Below are positions 12,426-25,800 of a stretch of DNA of 64,000 nucleotides, one piece after another. The number at the start of each line of letters is the position of its first letter. The first letter of the stretch is position 1. The position numbers and the translations under genes are program-made. The notes below the pieces were generated by a model, which saw nothing but the letters and a program-made list of their open reading frames with translations, was not told where the DNA came from and made no database searches. This stretch comes from Begonia masoniana (taxonomy: Eukaryota > Streptophyta > Magnoliopsida > Cucurbitales > Begoniaceae), in NCBI GenBank assembly GCA_022432975.1, contig CM039509.1, positions 1,977,982 through 2,041,981 of the forward strand, written 5' to 3'.

Positions 12426-12696
12426 GATAATTAATGCAATGAAAGACAATATAAAAATGCGGAAATAAATGACACAGGAGATTGGTGACGCAGTTCAGCA
12501 ACCAGCCTACGTCTGCGGGGCCACGCCCAGATATAAAACATTTCTTTGAGTTCACGAAATTACAAGACAATCGGACTTATACAAATAAAGACTCTCTCTT
12601 ATCTTTGTCGCCGCCTCTAGCTAATTTCCCCAATAAAACTGTTTTTGCGAGATCTCTTCGACTTTAGAACGACCTCTCCCAAGATCTAGATAACAA

Positions 12697-12926
12697 CAAG
12701 ATCCCCTCGTTGTTGGTTCCTCCCGAAACCCGTGTTATGGCAAGATCCCCTCGTTGTTGGTTCCTCCCGAAACCCGTGTTATGGCAAGATCCCCTCGCCC
12801 ACGATCAAGAACGACAAGCTCCCCTTGTCTGAAAATTGAACTCCTCCCGAGTTCGGATGCAGCCGATCAAGAACGACAAGCTCCCATTGTCTGAAAATTG
12901 AACTCCTCCCGAGTTCGGATGCAGCC
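12697..12926. repeat. Two adjoining minisatellites, periods 44 bp and 62 bp
   Basis: A unit starting CAAGATCCCCTCGTTG repeats at 12697 and 12741 and in part at 12785 (period 44). It is followed at once by a unit starting GATCAAGAACGACAAGC at 12803 and 12865 (period 62). Units are nearly identical, so the expansions are recent. There are only two to three copies of each and no spacer structure. Confidence 0.9.
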
Positions 12927-14219
12927 TCCTCCCGAGACTGAGCTTCAATTAAGAACAAAGAATATTGCCTCCTGGGACACCTCCTGGAACACCAGATCGA
13001 AGTCTTCGGATGCAATAATCAACACACTCAATAAAACGATGAAATCCACAGATTAGATCGAGTGTGTAAAACAATCACAAACCCATACGAAGAAACGTAG
13101 GTAGTGAAAGAAAAACCGACGGCTTGGAAAAACGAAGAAAACCTTATCACGCGTAAAATCAAAACTCCGTCGTTAATCAACTTTCTCAGAGAACGAAAGT
13201 CTTAAATAACATTGGTAACTTCCATATTTTCAATTCTGTTCAGTTACCATATTAAATTTAATGCCGCAAGAAATAAGAAAACGAATCTTAACAAATTCGG
13301 TTGTGTGACACACCGTGTGACACTTTAGGAAAGTTTTCGTAACAACTCAGATATTCATCTAAAAATTCAGGAAAGCATCCCATTAATCATGGGAACTCGA
13401 AGCACAGCAAATCGTACCAAATCTTCATCAAATCTGCTTTCCAAATAAAAGTTTTCCAAAAAACAAGTGCTTTAAGTTTTTTTGGAAATAACTTCCATAA
13501 TATTCTTGTTTCCTTATTTTTCTCTTCCACAGAATCATCAAGATTGCTCATATAATACCTTCCAATAATCTGAATAAGCTATTTCTTGATCACCAAGAAA
13601 TAAATCACCAATTTGAATAATTGTGAATACAATATTATTTTCATAATAAATTGTCAAAAAATTAAATGCCAACACATATACAAATCTTTGTATTTACAGT
13701 CTCCTTAGCTCAGACGGTATTAACCGTGCGACATTGATTTCGGTTGACTTCTGTGTTCCGCTATCGGTCGATATATCTACCTTTTCACCGGTTGACATAT
13801 CTGGCAGACGACATTTTCGCTTTAGTATAACGGACGATAAATATTGATAAGCAAGTAGTCGATATGTCTAGCTGATGAATTCACTTATTTTATTAACTAA
13901 TATGGTATAAGATTTGTTTTGTCTTTATTTTAAGATTTTTATCTATAATTACCTAAAATACAGAGGAGTTGAAAGGATGCGTAAAGCATGGGATAAATCT
14001 TATTTTACCCCAAATATATTTTACCCTTTTTTCACGCCGTGTATTTGAAGTGAAGTAATTGTGGAAATCAACTAGTATCCGAGATTGAACTACTATTTTC
14101 CTTAATCTTCGCCGTGGTTTGTCACCGGAGAATCTCTCAATCCTTTCGTTGTGTTGCTATAGCCATCACAGGACTGCAAGAGACTGAATTCATTCCATTA
14201 ACTAGTTATTCCATCAGAG

Positions 14220-16174
14220 ATGGGAAAGATTAAGCGGAGCTCCCGCTCTGAGCCGGCGATGGCAGTCAAATCGTCATCCTCTTTTGAAATTGGAGAGGAA
14301 GTCGAGGTTTCCGATCCGGAGCGGTGGACGCTTTTTTCCTGCAACAATCCTTGGCCTCACCTCTGATCCCTACAAGTTGATCGTAAAGTACAAATCTTTC
14401 GATCAAAAATTGAGTAAAAAAAAGGTTCACATTGACCTTCTAAGACCCTCGCCTCCATCGCACACTAACCCCTCTTCCTTCGACTTTGGGGATAATGTCG
14501 ACGCGCTCTTAGATGGTGGATGGTGCCACGGATTGGTCATTGAGGCTCTTGATTCCCATAGCTTTAGAGTTTGTGTTCGATTCTCTCAGCAGCTCTTGCT
14601 TTTTCCGCCGTCTCGCCTCAGGCTTCACCGTGAATGGATCAATGGCGGTTGGGTTCCTCCGCTTCTTACAACCCAGGTTCTATTTTTCTCTATATTCCAT
14701 TAACGATAATTCTGTATTTTCGTAACAAAAAAAATGCTTTTTGTCTCAAAAAATTACAATCTAACCTAATTCATTCCTTGAGTATTTCCAATCTGTTCAT
14801 GAATTCTGTTTATTTGTTTTGATACCTCGAAAGTTCTAAAAGATGTGGGAAAGTCTCTCCTACAAATTGGAGTTGGTCTTATAACAGTTAACTAAAGTTT
14901 TTTGACCCTACGACTTGCCACTCATGTACTCCCAATTTGGTTGAAAGATCTTAAATATAGAACCAAACTGATGAATTTCCAGTGCCATTTGGGAATCAAA
15001 TTCTCATTTGTGTTGTCCTTATGAGAAGAAATATACAAGTGCATTAGCCTAAGATTTTCGAGATATTCCCCGAGGAAAATGCAAAAATGATTCTTGAATG
15101 TTTTTAATGATTGTCTTTTTGAAAACAGTTCATCATAACTTAGTAGTTCTTTTAAAAATCTTGTTGTAACTAAGCAAGATCACATTGACTTGATAGCTCT
15201 AGATTGTTACTGAAATGAATGACTTATCTATTGCATTTCCCATTCTTAACTCTCAACTAAACTCAACTTTATCGTGTGTTAATTTGATCAGGCTACGAAG
15301 TAGTGTTTTATCTTGTTCTACGCATCGAAGTAGGTAACAGCATTTTCGGCATTGTTTAGCTACAAAAAAGATTATGGTACATTTTATGAATAATTCCCTG
15401 TGATGTTACTCCTTTTCGTACGTGAGAGTTGCAAAACTAGTCACGTGTTTCTCTGTCACGAGAGAAGTCATGGACAACATTGCTTTTTTCATTTTCACAA
15501 ATTATTCCACTAAAAGATTCAGTGAATTATCACCTTTTTTTATATTCAAAACAATCTTTCTTGCTAGCTATAGACTTTTTAGGCTAGAGGATTCCTATAT
15601 GGGACGGGATACGGGCTAGGACTGAAATTTATGGAGGAAATTTTGAATAGTTGCCACATCATTCAACCTCATCTTTTTACTACATATATTTTGTTCTAAC
15701 TTTTAATTCGACGAATGGTTGCAGAACGAGCCAATACATAAAGAAGCGGAACTAAATAAAGCAAGAGCGGACTATGAGTTTTGTGAAGGTGCACTTGTTG
15801 AAGTTCGCATCGAAGAAGATGGATTTCAAGGGGCTTGGTTTGCTGCCACAATTGTCAAAGCAGCAGAGAAGGGGAAGTACATTGTTAAGTATCATAAACT
15901 TAAAGGGATGATGATGAAGACTTTCTCACGGAAGCCGTTGATGAAAGACGAATACGACCATCCCTACCCGAAGCTATAATTGTCGATGGATTCGACCTTA
16001 ATGATGAAGTCGATGCCTATTATAATGACGGGTGGTGGGAGGGCGTGATATTGAAGGTGCCTTTGTGGAGGAAGGTATCGAGTTTATTTCAAGGGCACAG
16101 AAGATGATGGCATATTCCAGCATTTCGAGCTGAGGACGCATAAAAATTGGGTTGACGGAGCTTGGGAGCAGTGA
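14220..16174 (+). pseudogene. Agenet-domain (DUF724-like) protein, frameshifted
   Basis: Two exons, 14220-14676 and 15725-16174, joined by a GT-AG intron, encode tandem Agenet (Tudor-like) modules. Readable pieces are FEIGEEVEV, FPATILGLTSDPYKLIVKY, GDNVDALLDGGWCHGLVI, the second-exon EGALVEVRIEEDGFQGAWF, KYIVKYHKL, and near the end DGFDLNDEVDAYYNDGWWEG, RYRVYFKGTEDD and NWVDGAWEQ. They lie in different frames: one shift at the T run 14332-14337, one near 15955-15972 and one near 16050-16070. The text ACATAAAAATTGGGTTG is also repeated just past the stop. Members of this family are thought to bind histone or act in the nucleus. The locus is either a decaying pseudogene or a real gene with assembly indels; the wider frameshift pattern in this window leaves both open. 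Confidence 0.75.
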
Positions 16175-17157
16175 CACATAAAAATTGGGTTGCTCCCAGA
16201 GCTTGAGTTGAACAAGAAGCCTGTATATTACTGATTGTAATGCGAGGATATGTCAGTTTTTCTCTAAGTGTGGACTCTTAATCAGTGGTACTGTAGTAGA
16301 CAGAAGGAAAGCTTCTTTTAAAATGGTGAGATTCTTCCCAGCAGCAAAGCTTGTTTTCTTCCCTTCTCCTACCCATTTCACTTTTCTTAATATTTATCTG
16401 CAAATGGGATTAGGCCACAACCCATTTCGTAAACGTAGTTAAAATTGCAATTTCTCCTGCAAATTTGGGACAGAACATGGCCCAAGAACACATACAAGTC
16501 AAGTTTTGCCTATTTCTATGAAAAACAATAGACCAAGTTCTATTTGAGATCCATGCGCTAAGACGAGCAATCAGCCCTGAAGGTGGCTCCGTCCTCCTGC
16601 GGAAGCTTTTGACCAAGTGTTTTTCTTGCCAAGGAGGCAAAAATTTCTCCCTTCTCATCTGGAATTGGCATTGATATTGCAAGTTTGATTCGGGTTTTTG
16701 GAACTTGGATCCGACAACTTCAGAACAGCATACTTCGGTTGCCTTCTCCCGCCAAGGATTATATGCCAATCTTTGATCAGATCAGATCAGAAGCTACGTT
16801 TTATGTACAAATGACCATATCCCAAATTTCTAAGGCAAAATTGCTAATGAACTTTGCTTTATTTCCAACTTTTTTTCTGGGCAAAACTTCACACACCCGT
16901 GTCGTCGACCACTAGACGGACAACCAGTTTGTTGTCGAATCGAACAGATGGGTAATAATTTTGCAAATTCAGATGTTCATCACAATCAAAATTGACCTAC
17001 TTAAAATAACAAGTCCGCAGGTACAATGCTGAAAAAGAGTTACACAAATGATTTAAAAAAATCCAAATAACCAATTCAGCCAGAGAGGTTCAGCTGGCAA
17101 AATAGAAGTCTTTCTTTGCAAATTCAAAATTTTAACTCGGTAATAAAAAAACTCAAA
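16175..17157. other. Convergent intergenic region
   Basis: This lies between the 3' ends of the Agenet locus (+) and the eL13 gene (-). It should hold both 3' untranslated regions and polyadenylation sites. Open frames at 16410-16769 (minus) and 16685-16915 (plus) have no recognisable domain and overlap each other. Confidence 0.5.
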
Positions 17158-18563
<1,406 letters not shown>

Positions 18564-18845
18564 TTACCTGTACAAGATATAACGTGAGAATCGCCAAATG
18601 CCAGCAGAGAAAGTCATCATTTTAAACAGTTGCGGGTACCCCAAATTGAACTTTACTTTCATAGAAACGAAAACGATGAAAATACGTAAAGAATTGAGTG
18701 AAGAAGCAGAGGGAAGATCTGATTAACTTACCGAACAAAGACGATGAATCTCCCTCAACCTCTCTCTCTCTCGCCCTCAGTTTTCCCTGCGGCCCCGAGT
18801 GGATGAAATGTGCTTAGAGCGTGTTCATATTTAAGATGCACAAGA

Positions 18846-18865
18846 AAACCCTAGGCTCTTGGGCC
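18846..18865 (-). promoter_or_regulatory. Telo box and site II motif upstream of eL13
   Basis: AAACCCTA (telo box) lies at 18846-18853 and TGGGCC (site II, TCP-binding type) at 18860-18865. They sit about 110 bp upstream of the 5' leader exon of the eL13 gene. The pairing of these two motifs is a known signature of plant ribosomal-protein and other growth-linked promoters, which supports the gene call and suggests coordinated expression with the translation machinery. Confidence 0.75.
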
Positions 18866-18879
18866 TGCCTCTCGCCCTC

Positions 18880-21800
18880 GTTCTCTCTTTCTTTGTTATT
18901 TAACTAAAATTTAGAATTTAATAAATAATAATATTATATTAATTTTTTATTCTTATTTTTTTTCAAACAAATATTAATTTATAATTTATTTTAATTTTTG
19001 TAATTTTTTAAATAATATTTTTAAAATAACGTTAAATGCAAATTCTTTCGAAATTAACATGAATGTTATTTTTACGAAATAGGAATTAACGTAGGGACGG
19101 CCTAATTACTCTAATTCTAGTTCAAATCGAAACCATCAGTTCGATTAGGTTCCTGCTCTTGTGTTGACCGTGACCGGTTCTTGAGATGAGAAACTGTCTT
19201 TCGCGGTGCATTGCGCGATTCTATATGCAAAAAAAAAGAAAAAATCGTTAGAATCAATTTGTGTATGAAAAAATCCGACCAACTCAGTTCAAACTTGGCC
19301 AAAACCCAAATTGAACATGTGATTCGACTTAGAATTGACAAAGTTTGTCCAAATTCAACCTTAAGTTTATATTTTTTATTAAAATTAATTTATATTTTTT
19401 TAACTGAAATGGAACCGAATCCAAAGATATGGTTTGGTTCGGTTCTTAATATCCACGATTGTGATCATAAAAATTAAGAAACGTTTGCTCGCATTTCAGC
19501 CATAGAATCTTATGTGGTATGATTTCTCACTCTTTTACTAGTAATTTAAAGAAGATTGAACCCTAATTGAACTAGATTTTGACTTAGTTTTTTTGACACA
19601 AGGCCACTTACTTTAGACCAATTTGCCTTGACCTTAACAACCTAGATTTTAATTTAATGCTTGTTGGAGTGATTAAGAAAGTAAACCATCAAAGGATAAA
19701 TGAAGAACATCTCTTACTTCATTTCAGCCCACTATATGGTTTACACATTTTACTTGAGTGTTTGTGCTCAAGCTTGTCATCATCTCTCCTTTTCACTGTC
19801 ACCACAAAAGGCTCATCTCAGGAAATCTTTCTTTGACTAACCTTATGTAATAGTCTGCTACGTGAACGTAAGAACAATATAATATTTTGTTGATTGTTAG
19901 AGTACAATTCATACTAGTAGGGATGCTCAATCTCACATCATTTGAGAGAGTGAAAAATGCATGGTTTATGAGTAGAGTTCTCCTATTTACGTAGTACAAT
20001 GTATTACAAGCTAAACTCACAAATAAATTTGTGCGCATTCCGATCCAAAATAAATAATATTGTAATAGGATCACTGATGAATTTCAAACGTTTTCAGTCA
20101 AGAATCACCGAGAATGTGATTGTGTCTAGTATTTGACAAAGATCAAAGAAGCAAATGCTTTGAACACTCGAAGACTACTTACATGTGTTAGAGTTAAGAG
20201 GATGCAAAAGGCATTGAATAAACTTGTCCGAGATTATCATACAAAGACTTGTGCAGATCAAAGCTTCGAACTAGAACATGTCACTCTCATTTACATCCAA
20301 GATGAAATACAAATGGGTTGGATCTACTATTTGGGTGTTCACATCTTGCATTTAAGAAAATTGTTTAATCTTGCAAAATTGTAAATTCAAACAATCTATC
20401 AATCCTAAGACTTGATAGCTTCCACTACATAACTTGCATGCACACAAGAAACTCTGAGTTCATATCTTTTCTCATCTTCTCTCTGAGTCTTGATCTTTGA
20501 TTCTCCTTGTCATGCCCGATTCTCTATTCCTTCGCCTCTTCGCTTTTGGATTCTTCTCGTGACAAGCCAACATCCGAGTTAAAGGTCATGTTGCACGAAG
20601 ACCTGTCATACGATCTCCCTTATTGGCATATTTCGGTCGTTCTTCATGTGCTTATTGTAATCTTCTCCACCAACCGTCTATGAAATCCACTGATGTAAGA
20701 TATGTTAGTTGAAATAGATATGAATAATTGCAACAATCTTCAGTGCTCATTTAGTTCACGAGGAATAACGAAGATATCCGAAAGCACTTGACTAAAAACT
20801 CAAAAGTCGAAGTCGTATTAATCCAAAACTCTGTCAGAGAGCACAATATAGTTTCATAGACAGCTGACAGTCCCTAGTCAATTAGGAAAGCTAAAATATC
20901 GTTTAAATAATATAGGAATATTGAAAATACCACAGTAGTAAAATTTGAAAATAATAGGTTTGAAATAAACAGCATAAAATCATTAGAATCCAGGATCAAA
21001 GAAATGCTGAAATTGGAATTTCCTATAGCAAGTCATGGGTGACAAAATAACCAAAATCTGTTCTGTTTTAAAGGTTAAATAATCGAATCGTGCTAAAATT
21101 CAGAGTGTTCGCAATCAAAGTATCGTCATGTTCTTTGACCCATTCACATATTCAGCATCAGCATTACAGCTGCTCTGTTTCTATGACAGAACAGAAACTC
21201 ATTCAGATTTCAGATAACCTGGTCCTGAACAAACATTTTTTTTCAATTGTTGTAAACAACATTCCCCGCCCACTTTCATTATATTTACCCCAAAAAAATT
21301 AATTATAAAAAAAAGAATCCTGAAAAGTATTAGTTTACAGTTCCTTTTCCTGCCTGAACAGACAAAATCAAGGTAAAGTACAGTTGTGAGAGCCAAGAGG
21401 GAAGGGTATAATTTTATAGTTAAGACGTAAACTTCATCCCACCAACAATTATTTCAGACGTTAACAAAAATAAAACAATGGAATACCTTAGATTTCGGCG
21501 AAAAGGTCCAGCAGGCACTCACAGTCAACAGGGCGCAGCAAAAGTGCTTGATGTTGTCCAGCCACTAATGGTATACAAGCAAAACAAATCTTAAGTCAGT
21601 AGAAGGGTACCCAATGAAAAGATTAACACCAATGGCCTCAATTGAATGAAGATCTGTTGACAGCAGAGTGGGAGGTAAAAATACCACAATTCCCCATTAG
21701 TCCTTTTGCAAATTGTTATCTTAAGGGTGTTCGCTTCTCAAAAGTTGTAAAGCAAAACTAATTCCCAAACAAAACTCAAAGGTTAAGTTAAAATTTTCAT

Positions 21801-22846
21801 TTCCAAACTTGGGATTTGAACTATTCAAAAGAAAGCTTCCTTACTCAATCGTGGAAAAGGCGAGAATGAAAATGCAGCTATCTTTCTCACTCTGATCTGA
21901 TGTAGAATTTTAAACCCACCTGCTAATAATTCGTATAATGAGAGCTTCATAGCAGTTGAATATGGATTATATATTGTTGATGGATGATTTGCTTACATCT
22001 CTTGTGGCTGGAGATCACATGACATCAAGAAGAGAGCAAAGGACAATCTTCAGTTTTTACTGCAAAGTTCACGAGTTGGATCTCATCTTCGAAATACTTC
22101 CTGGAATAAAATAAAATAATATCATCAGATTGCTGTCCCAACAGCATGTAATGAGAAAACTGAGTACGCAATTCACAAAAATGAAAAAACGACCATCAGA
22201 AGAAACTGTAGTTGTTCTAATATTGACAAAAATACCCGACCTCTACAGAAACTAAAAAATGAGAAAGGAGGAAAGGTAACAGACACAAACAAACAATAAC
22301 TTAATGCTAGGGAGTAAAATGAGACGAAGAGACCGTCTCTATGAAGTCAAGTAATGAAGAACTACAAATGGTGTTCAAGCTCTACTTTTTGTTGTTTTGC
22401 AGAAATTAAGAATAAACTTTCAAATTTATTCCCCCGTCATATACTTTGTAGAGCAACAAAGAAACAATTGTTACTGTCCTCTGCCGCAGTAGTATATGTG
22501 CAACCACAATTAAGAAACAAAAAATTAGACCATTTTCTTTGCGGTAGAAAAATGAAGTTAAAATAGAGAACAATAACATGAAAAAATCTACAGGCATAAT
22601 GCAACAGCTAAGCTATGAATCTGCTGCTATTGGAATAATGCTGCCAAATTCAAGAAATCTGGCTGAGAATCATATTGTTCTTTCTTTTTCATTCTGTTAG
22701 TGGGAAATGCAACACTCTCATAGATCAAGCTATGAATAAGCACTGAAACTTCTTAATTCCTGTAGTTGAAAGACTAAAGAACAGGGAAAGGCATGACTTG
22801 ATAAGTCACATGATAGTCACGGTACCTTTGCATTGAAAATGCCAAT
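18880..22846. other. Long intergenic region between eL13 and EMB1270
   Basis: About 4 kb without a convincing gene. The part 18900-19080 is extremely AT-rich. Around 21470-22110 there are moderately complex stretches with splice-like borders on the minus strand, for example CCAG at about 22101, that might be spliced 3' untranslated exons of EMB1270; this cannot be decided without transcript data. Short frames here lack recognisable domains. Confidence 0.4.
20133..20384 (+). mobile_element. Possible gypsy polyprotein C-terminal remnant
   Basis: An 83-codon frame includes RRLLTCVRVKRMQKALNKLV. This resembles the TRARxKRxxEALxxL segment that often follows integrase in plant Ty3/gypsy polyproteins. 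No integrase, LTR or target duplication was seen beside it. The call rests on one short motif and is weak. Confidence 0.25.
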
Positions 22847-25800
22847 TCAATACTTATGTTGTACCTCAACGAGACCACTATGACCAGCAACTTTACGGAA
22901 ATATTTCCTCTTTTTAATCTTATTCAACTTCCTAATCTTTCCAAGCTCAATCATTTTCTTAGTTTTTTCTAGCTTCTCTTTATGACCTTCGATATCAGCT
23001 TGAATTGCTTTATCTCGTCTTTCATCTGGTAGTAGAGCCAATCTAGAAAATTTCTTCGGCATCACGGACCCAAGTCTTTCAGAAATACTTTTAAATGCAG
23101 GAACAAGTCCACGCCTTATAAAGCAACCATCAATTAGTTGCATAGAATTTAATTCACGGAGAGAAGGGACATCTTTCAACTCAAGGTCCAAACAGAATGG
23201 GGAATCCTTCAACCACATCCTGAGTGAATGAGCCTTCGCTACAAGTATTCCACTCCTAGTTTTGCAAGGCAAAAAAGGTGAACCCATTTCCCAAAGCACG
23301 ACCTTCAGTGATCTACTGAGGGACACCATATTATACTCTGCTGTTCCTGTTATCAGAGCAACTGATTTAGAAGACTCTGGGTAACCCTGTAAGGATGCAT
23401 CCTGTAATAAAAATAATCTCAAGTTAGGACTGCAAAAAAATATTAACAACCTCCATGTGAAGCAACTATAAGAGAATGACAAGTTTTTTCTGTTTAATTT
23501 GGATGTAATATAATGTTTCAAATCAGTCACATTAATTTAAATCCACGCCTAGTTTGTGGGTATGAAAGCATGCAAGGTAGAGAATTTATATAGTGCTACA
23601 GTTAAAATCAAGAGAAGTGATAAAAGAGATGCAGATTTCTTATTGAATTGCATCGTGCAATATTTAAAATACCAGAAGAATAGAATCTTCATGTTCGTGG
23701 TGTTCCACTACCAATTTCGACTAGGCTCTGTTTAATTAAAACAAGGCTCCAAAATGTTTCATTCATGCTCCTCCATATTAATAAAGACGAAGAAAAAAAA
23801 TTATATTTTCCTTCTGATGAGTATTAAAATACTCCATAGTAATATTAATGTAATAAGAATAGATAAAACAGAAGTAAAACTCCAGTCTGGCAAAACTCCG
23901 GCCTGAAAACAACCACGAGCTACTGTTTGGAAAAGATAACACTCTTTTTAGAGAGAATTTGACTGCAATAATATTTAATGCTCTAAATCACTCCACTCAC
24001 CCTCTATTTATAATAAACTAAATTAATTATAATATCTAAATTAACCCTCTAACATATTCATAACATTACTATATCACCCCCTAATATATTCCTAACACCC
24101 TCTTATTTATCAAGAGATGAGGGGTTGAAGTTATGTTCCACAATTTAAGATTGTTCACATACATAGAGGAATTCTACTGCTATTACAAGAGTAAGTTTAT
24201 AAGAACCCTATATAATTTCAAAAGGACGAAACAAACTTACAAAGAAAATACACACATTCGAGCTGCACTCTTCCTGTATAATATTTTTCTCAAAATATCA
24301 ATTCCCCATGCTACAATCTTCTTTCTAAATAATTCACATCTAGAGAATACTAAAATACATATGTAAAATATTATCCAGAGAATCTTAAAAAACTAATAAA
24401 TTGGACATATTCATCTTAAACTTTAATTATCTCGTATAATTCCCTAAATTATCCTTCCTCCTCATTTGATAATAATGCTTTTTATCTCTTCTTCAAACAT
24501 AAGTTAACCAGCCTGTCGAATCTCTGCGTTATCGTTGAAATTTTATTTTCTAGTCATATTGTTCTTGTTATGTTTAATTAAATTTGTTCTGGTTCCTATG
24601 AGAAATTTAGTCTAAAATATATTCAAGTCTCTTGTGGAATGATTGGCAAGATCAACAAAAGGTATTGCTACAACATGATGGTCACCCTACACGGATATGA
24701 ACACTAATTTGTTTGAACAAAGTGCAGAAATAATTAGTTCTGCATAATGCAAAAACTTCATCAATAAAAAATACTCAAGTAACCCATTTTGTAAGGTTTT
24801 ATGCTTCTTAAACTATGCGAGAAAAAGATGCTTGTGCATGAACTTCAATTTCAATATCAAAATATAATTTTTCTGTTGACTTAAAAATTTGAGATACTGA
24901 GACTTTATGTGAAAGACATGTCATGATGTGAAACAGCGACAGAAGAAGATAAATAGCTTTAACGATGATAGTGGTATGATAACATCAGTAACAATTTTAA
25001 CTTCAATAGGTTGAAAATCAATTATCACATCCGAACTTCAACCACTAATTGTCTAGCTCTAAAAGGAAATATTATAACAAATATAAGGATGAAACCTTGC
25101 CTGCATGTGATCAAGCCATAAAGTTAAACCAACAAATGCTGAACCAGCCGACAATTTCCTGAAATCAGCTCCCCAGTCCTTGTCAGCAACCCTGCCTCAT
25201 CAGAAAACAGGTAATAAGCAACTAAAGGGACATGGGACGTTCTATTACAGCAGAAACAAATTGACTCTACAGAAATCACAAAAGGTTGCATAAATTAGGG
25301 AGGATATAAAACTAGACCGACATTTTGAGGCAAATATTTTATATTAATAGCAAATACAGTTAAAAATAATTCGGTAAAGAGAATAGGCACTTGCCGGAAA
25401 ATATCATTTCGGTATATTCTCTTCTTGATTGCTAGCTGAAAAATCCATGCAGCAGTAGCCCGAAGTTCAAATGCCCACAACAAATCCTCCAGAGCATTGA
25501 CAAAGTTCAATGCTGCATCGTCTTTCATGGGCTCTAATTTTTGCAGATAAAGTTCCACCTCTGAAACTAGTGATCCTGATTTTTCTGTCAAGAGTCTACA
25601 GAGAAACTTCATTAAGTATAGACCCAAATAAATATTGTCAGGAAACATAGAACAATTCAAATTGTCATTATACAAACTTAAAGATACTAACAACTACCTG
25701 ATAGGAAGATCAAATCCTGCCTCTCGTACTGCATTTAGTAGGAAAAAGGCTTCACTTGTGCGCTGGGACAACCTTGCACCCCTAATAAAGCATGTCCATA

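Larger units (their letters stand above)
10630..13950. repeat. Repeat-derived intergenic region
   Basis: This stretch is a patchwork of old mobile DNA. A block of about 100 bp is shared between 10818-10915 and 12385-12485. The part near 11890-12060 has the ACGTGGTT...ACGTCCACG text common in plant transposon relics. Two nested tandem repeats lie at 12697-12926. Motifs CGTGTGACAC recur near 10850, 12415 and 13315. I could not define ends or target duplications, or find any protein domain. Open frames here (for example 10960-11160 and 12779-13015 minus) are not credible. Confidence 0.6.

Noticed and set aside
12697..12926. CRISPR-like array
   Set aside because: Units are contiguous, two or three copies only, without unique spacers, in a plant nuclear genome.
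13690..13740. A tRNA-like stretch (TAGCTCAGACGG)
   Set aside because: It has the D-arm-like words, but no acceptor stem, anticodon arm or T-loop could be paired around it.
21470..22110. Extra 3' exons of EMB1270 or a small minus-strand gene
   Set aside because: Some splice-like borders exist, but no protein similarity, and the EMB1270 coding frame already ends at 22847.
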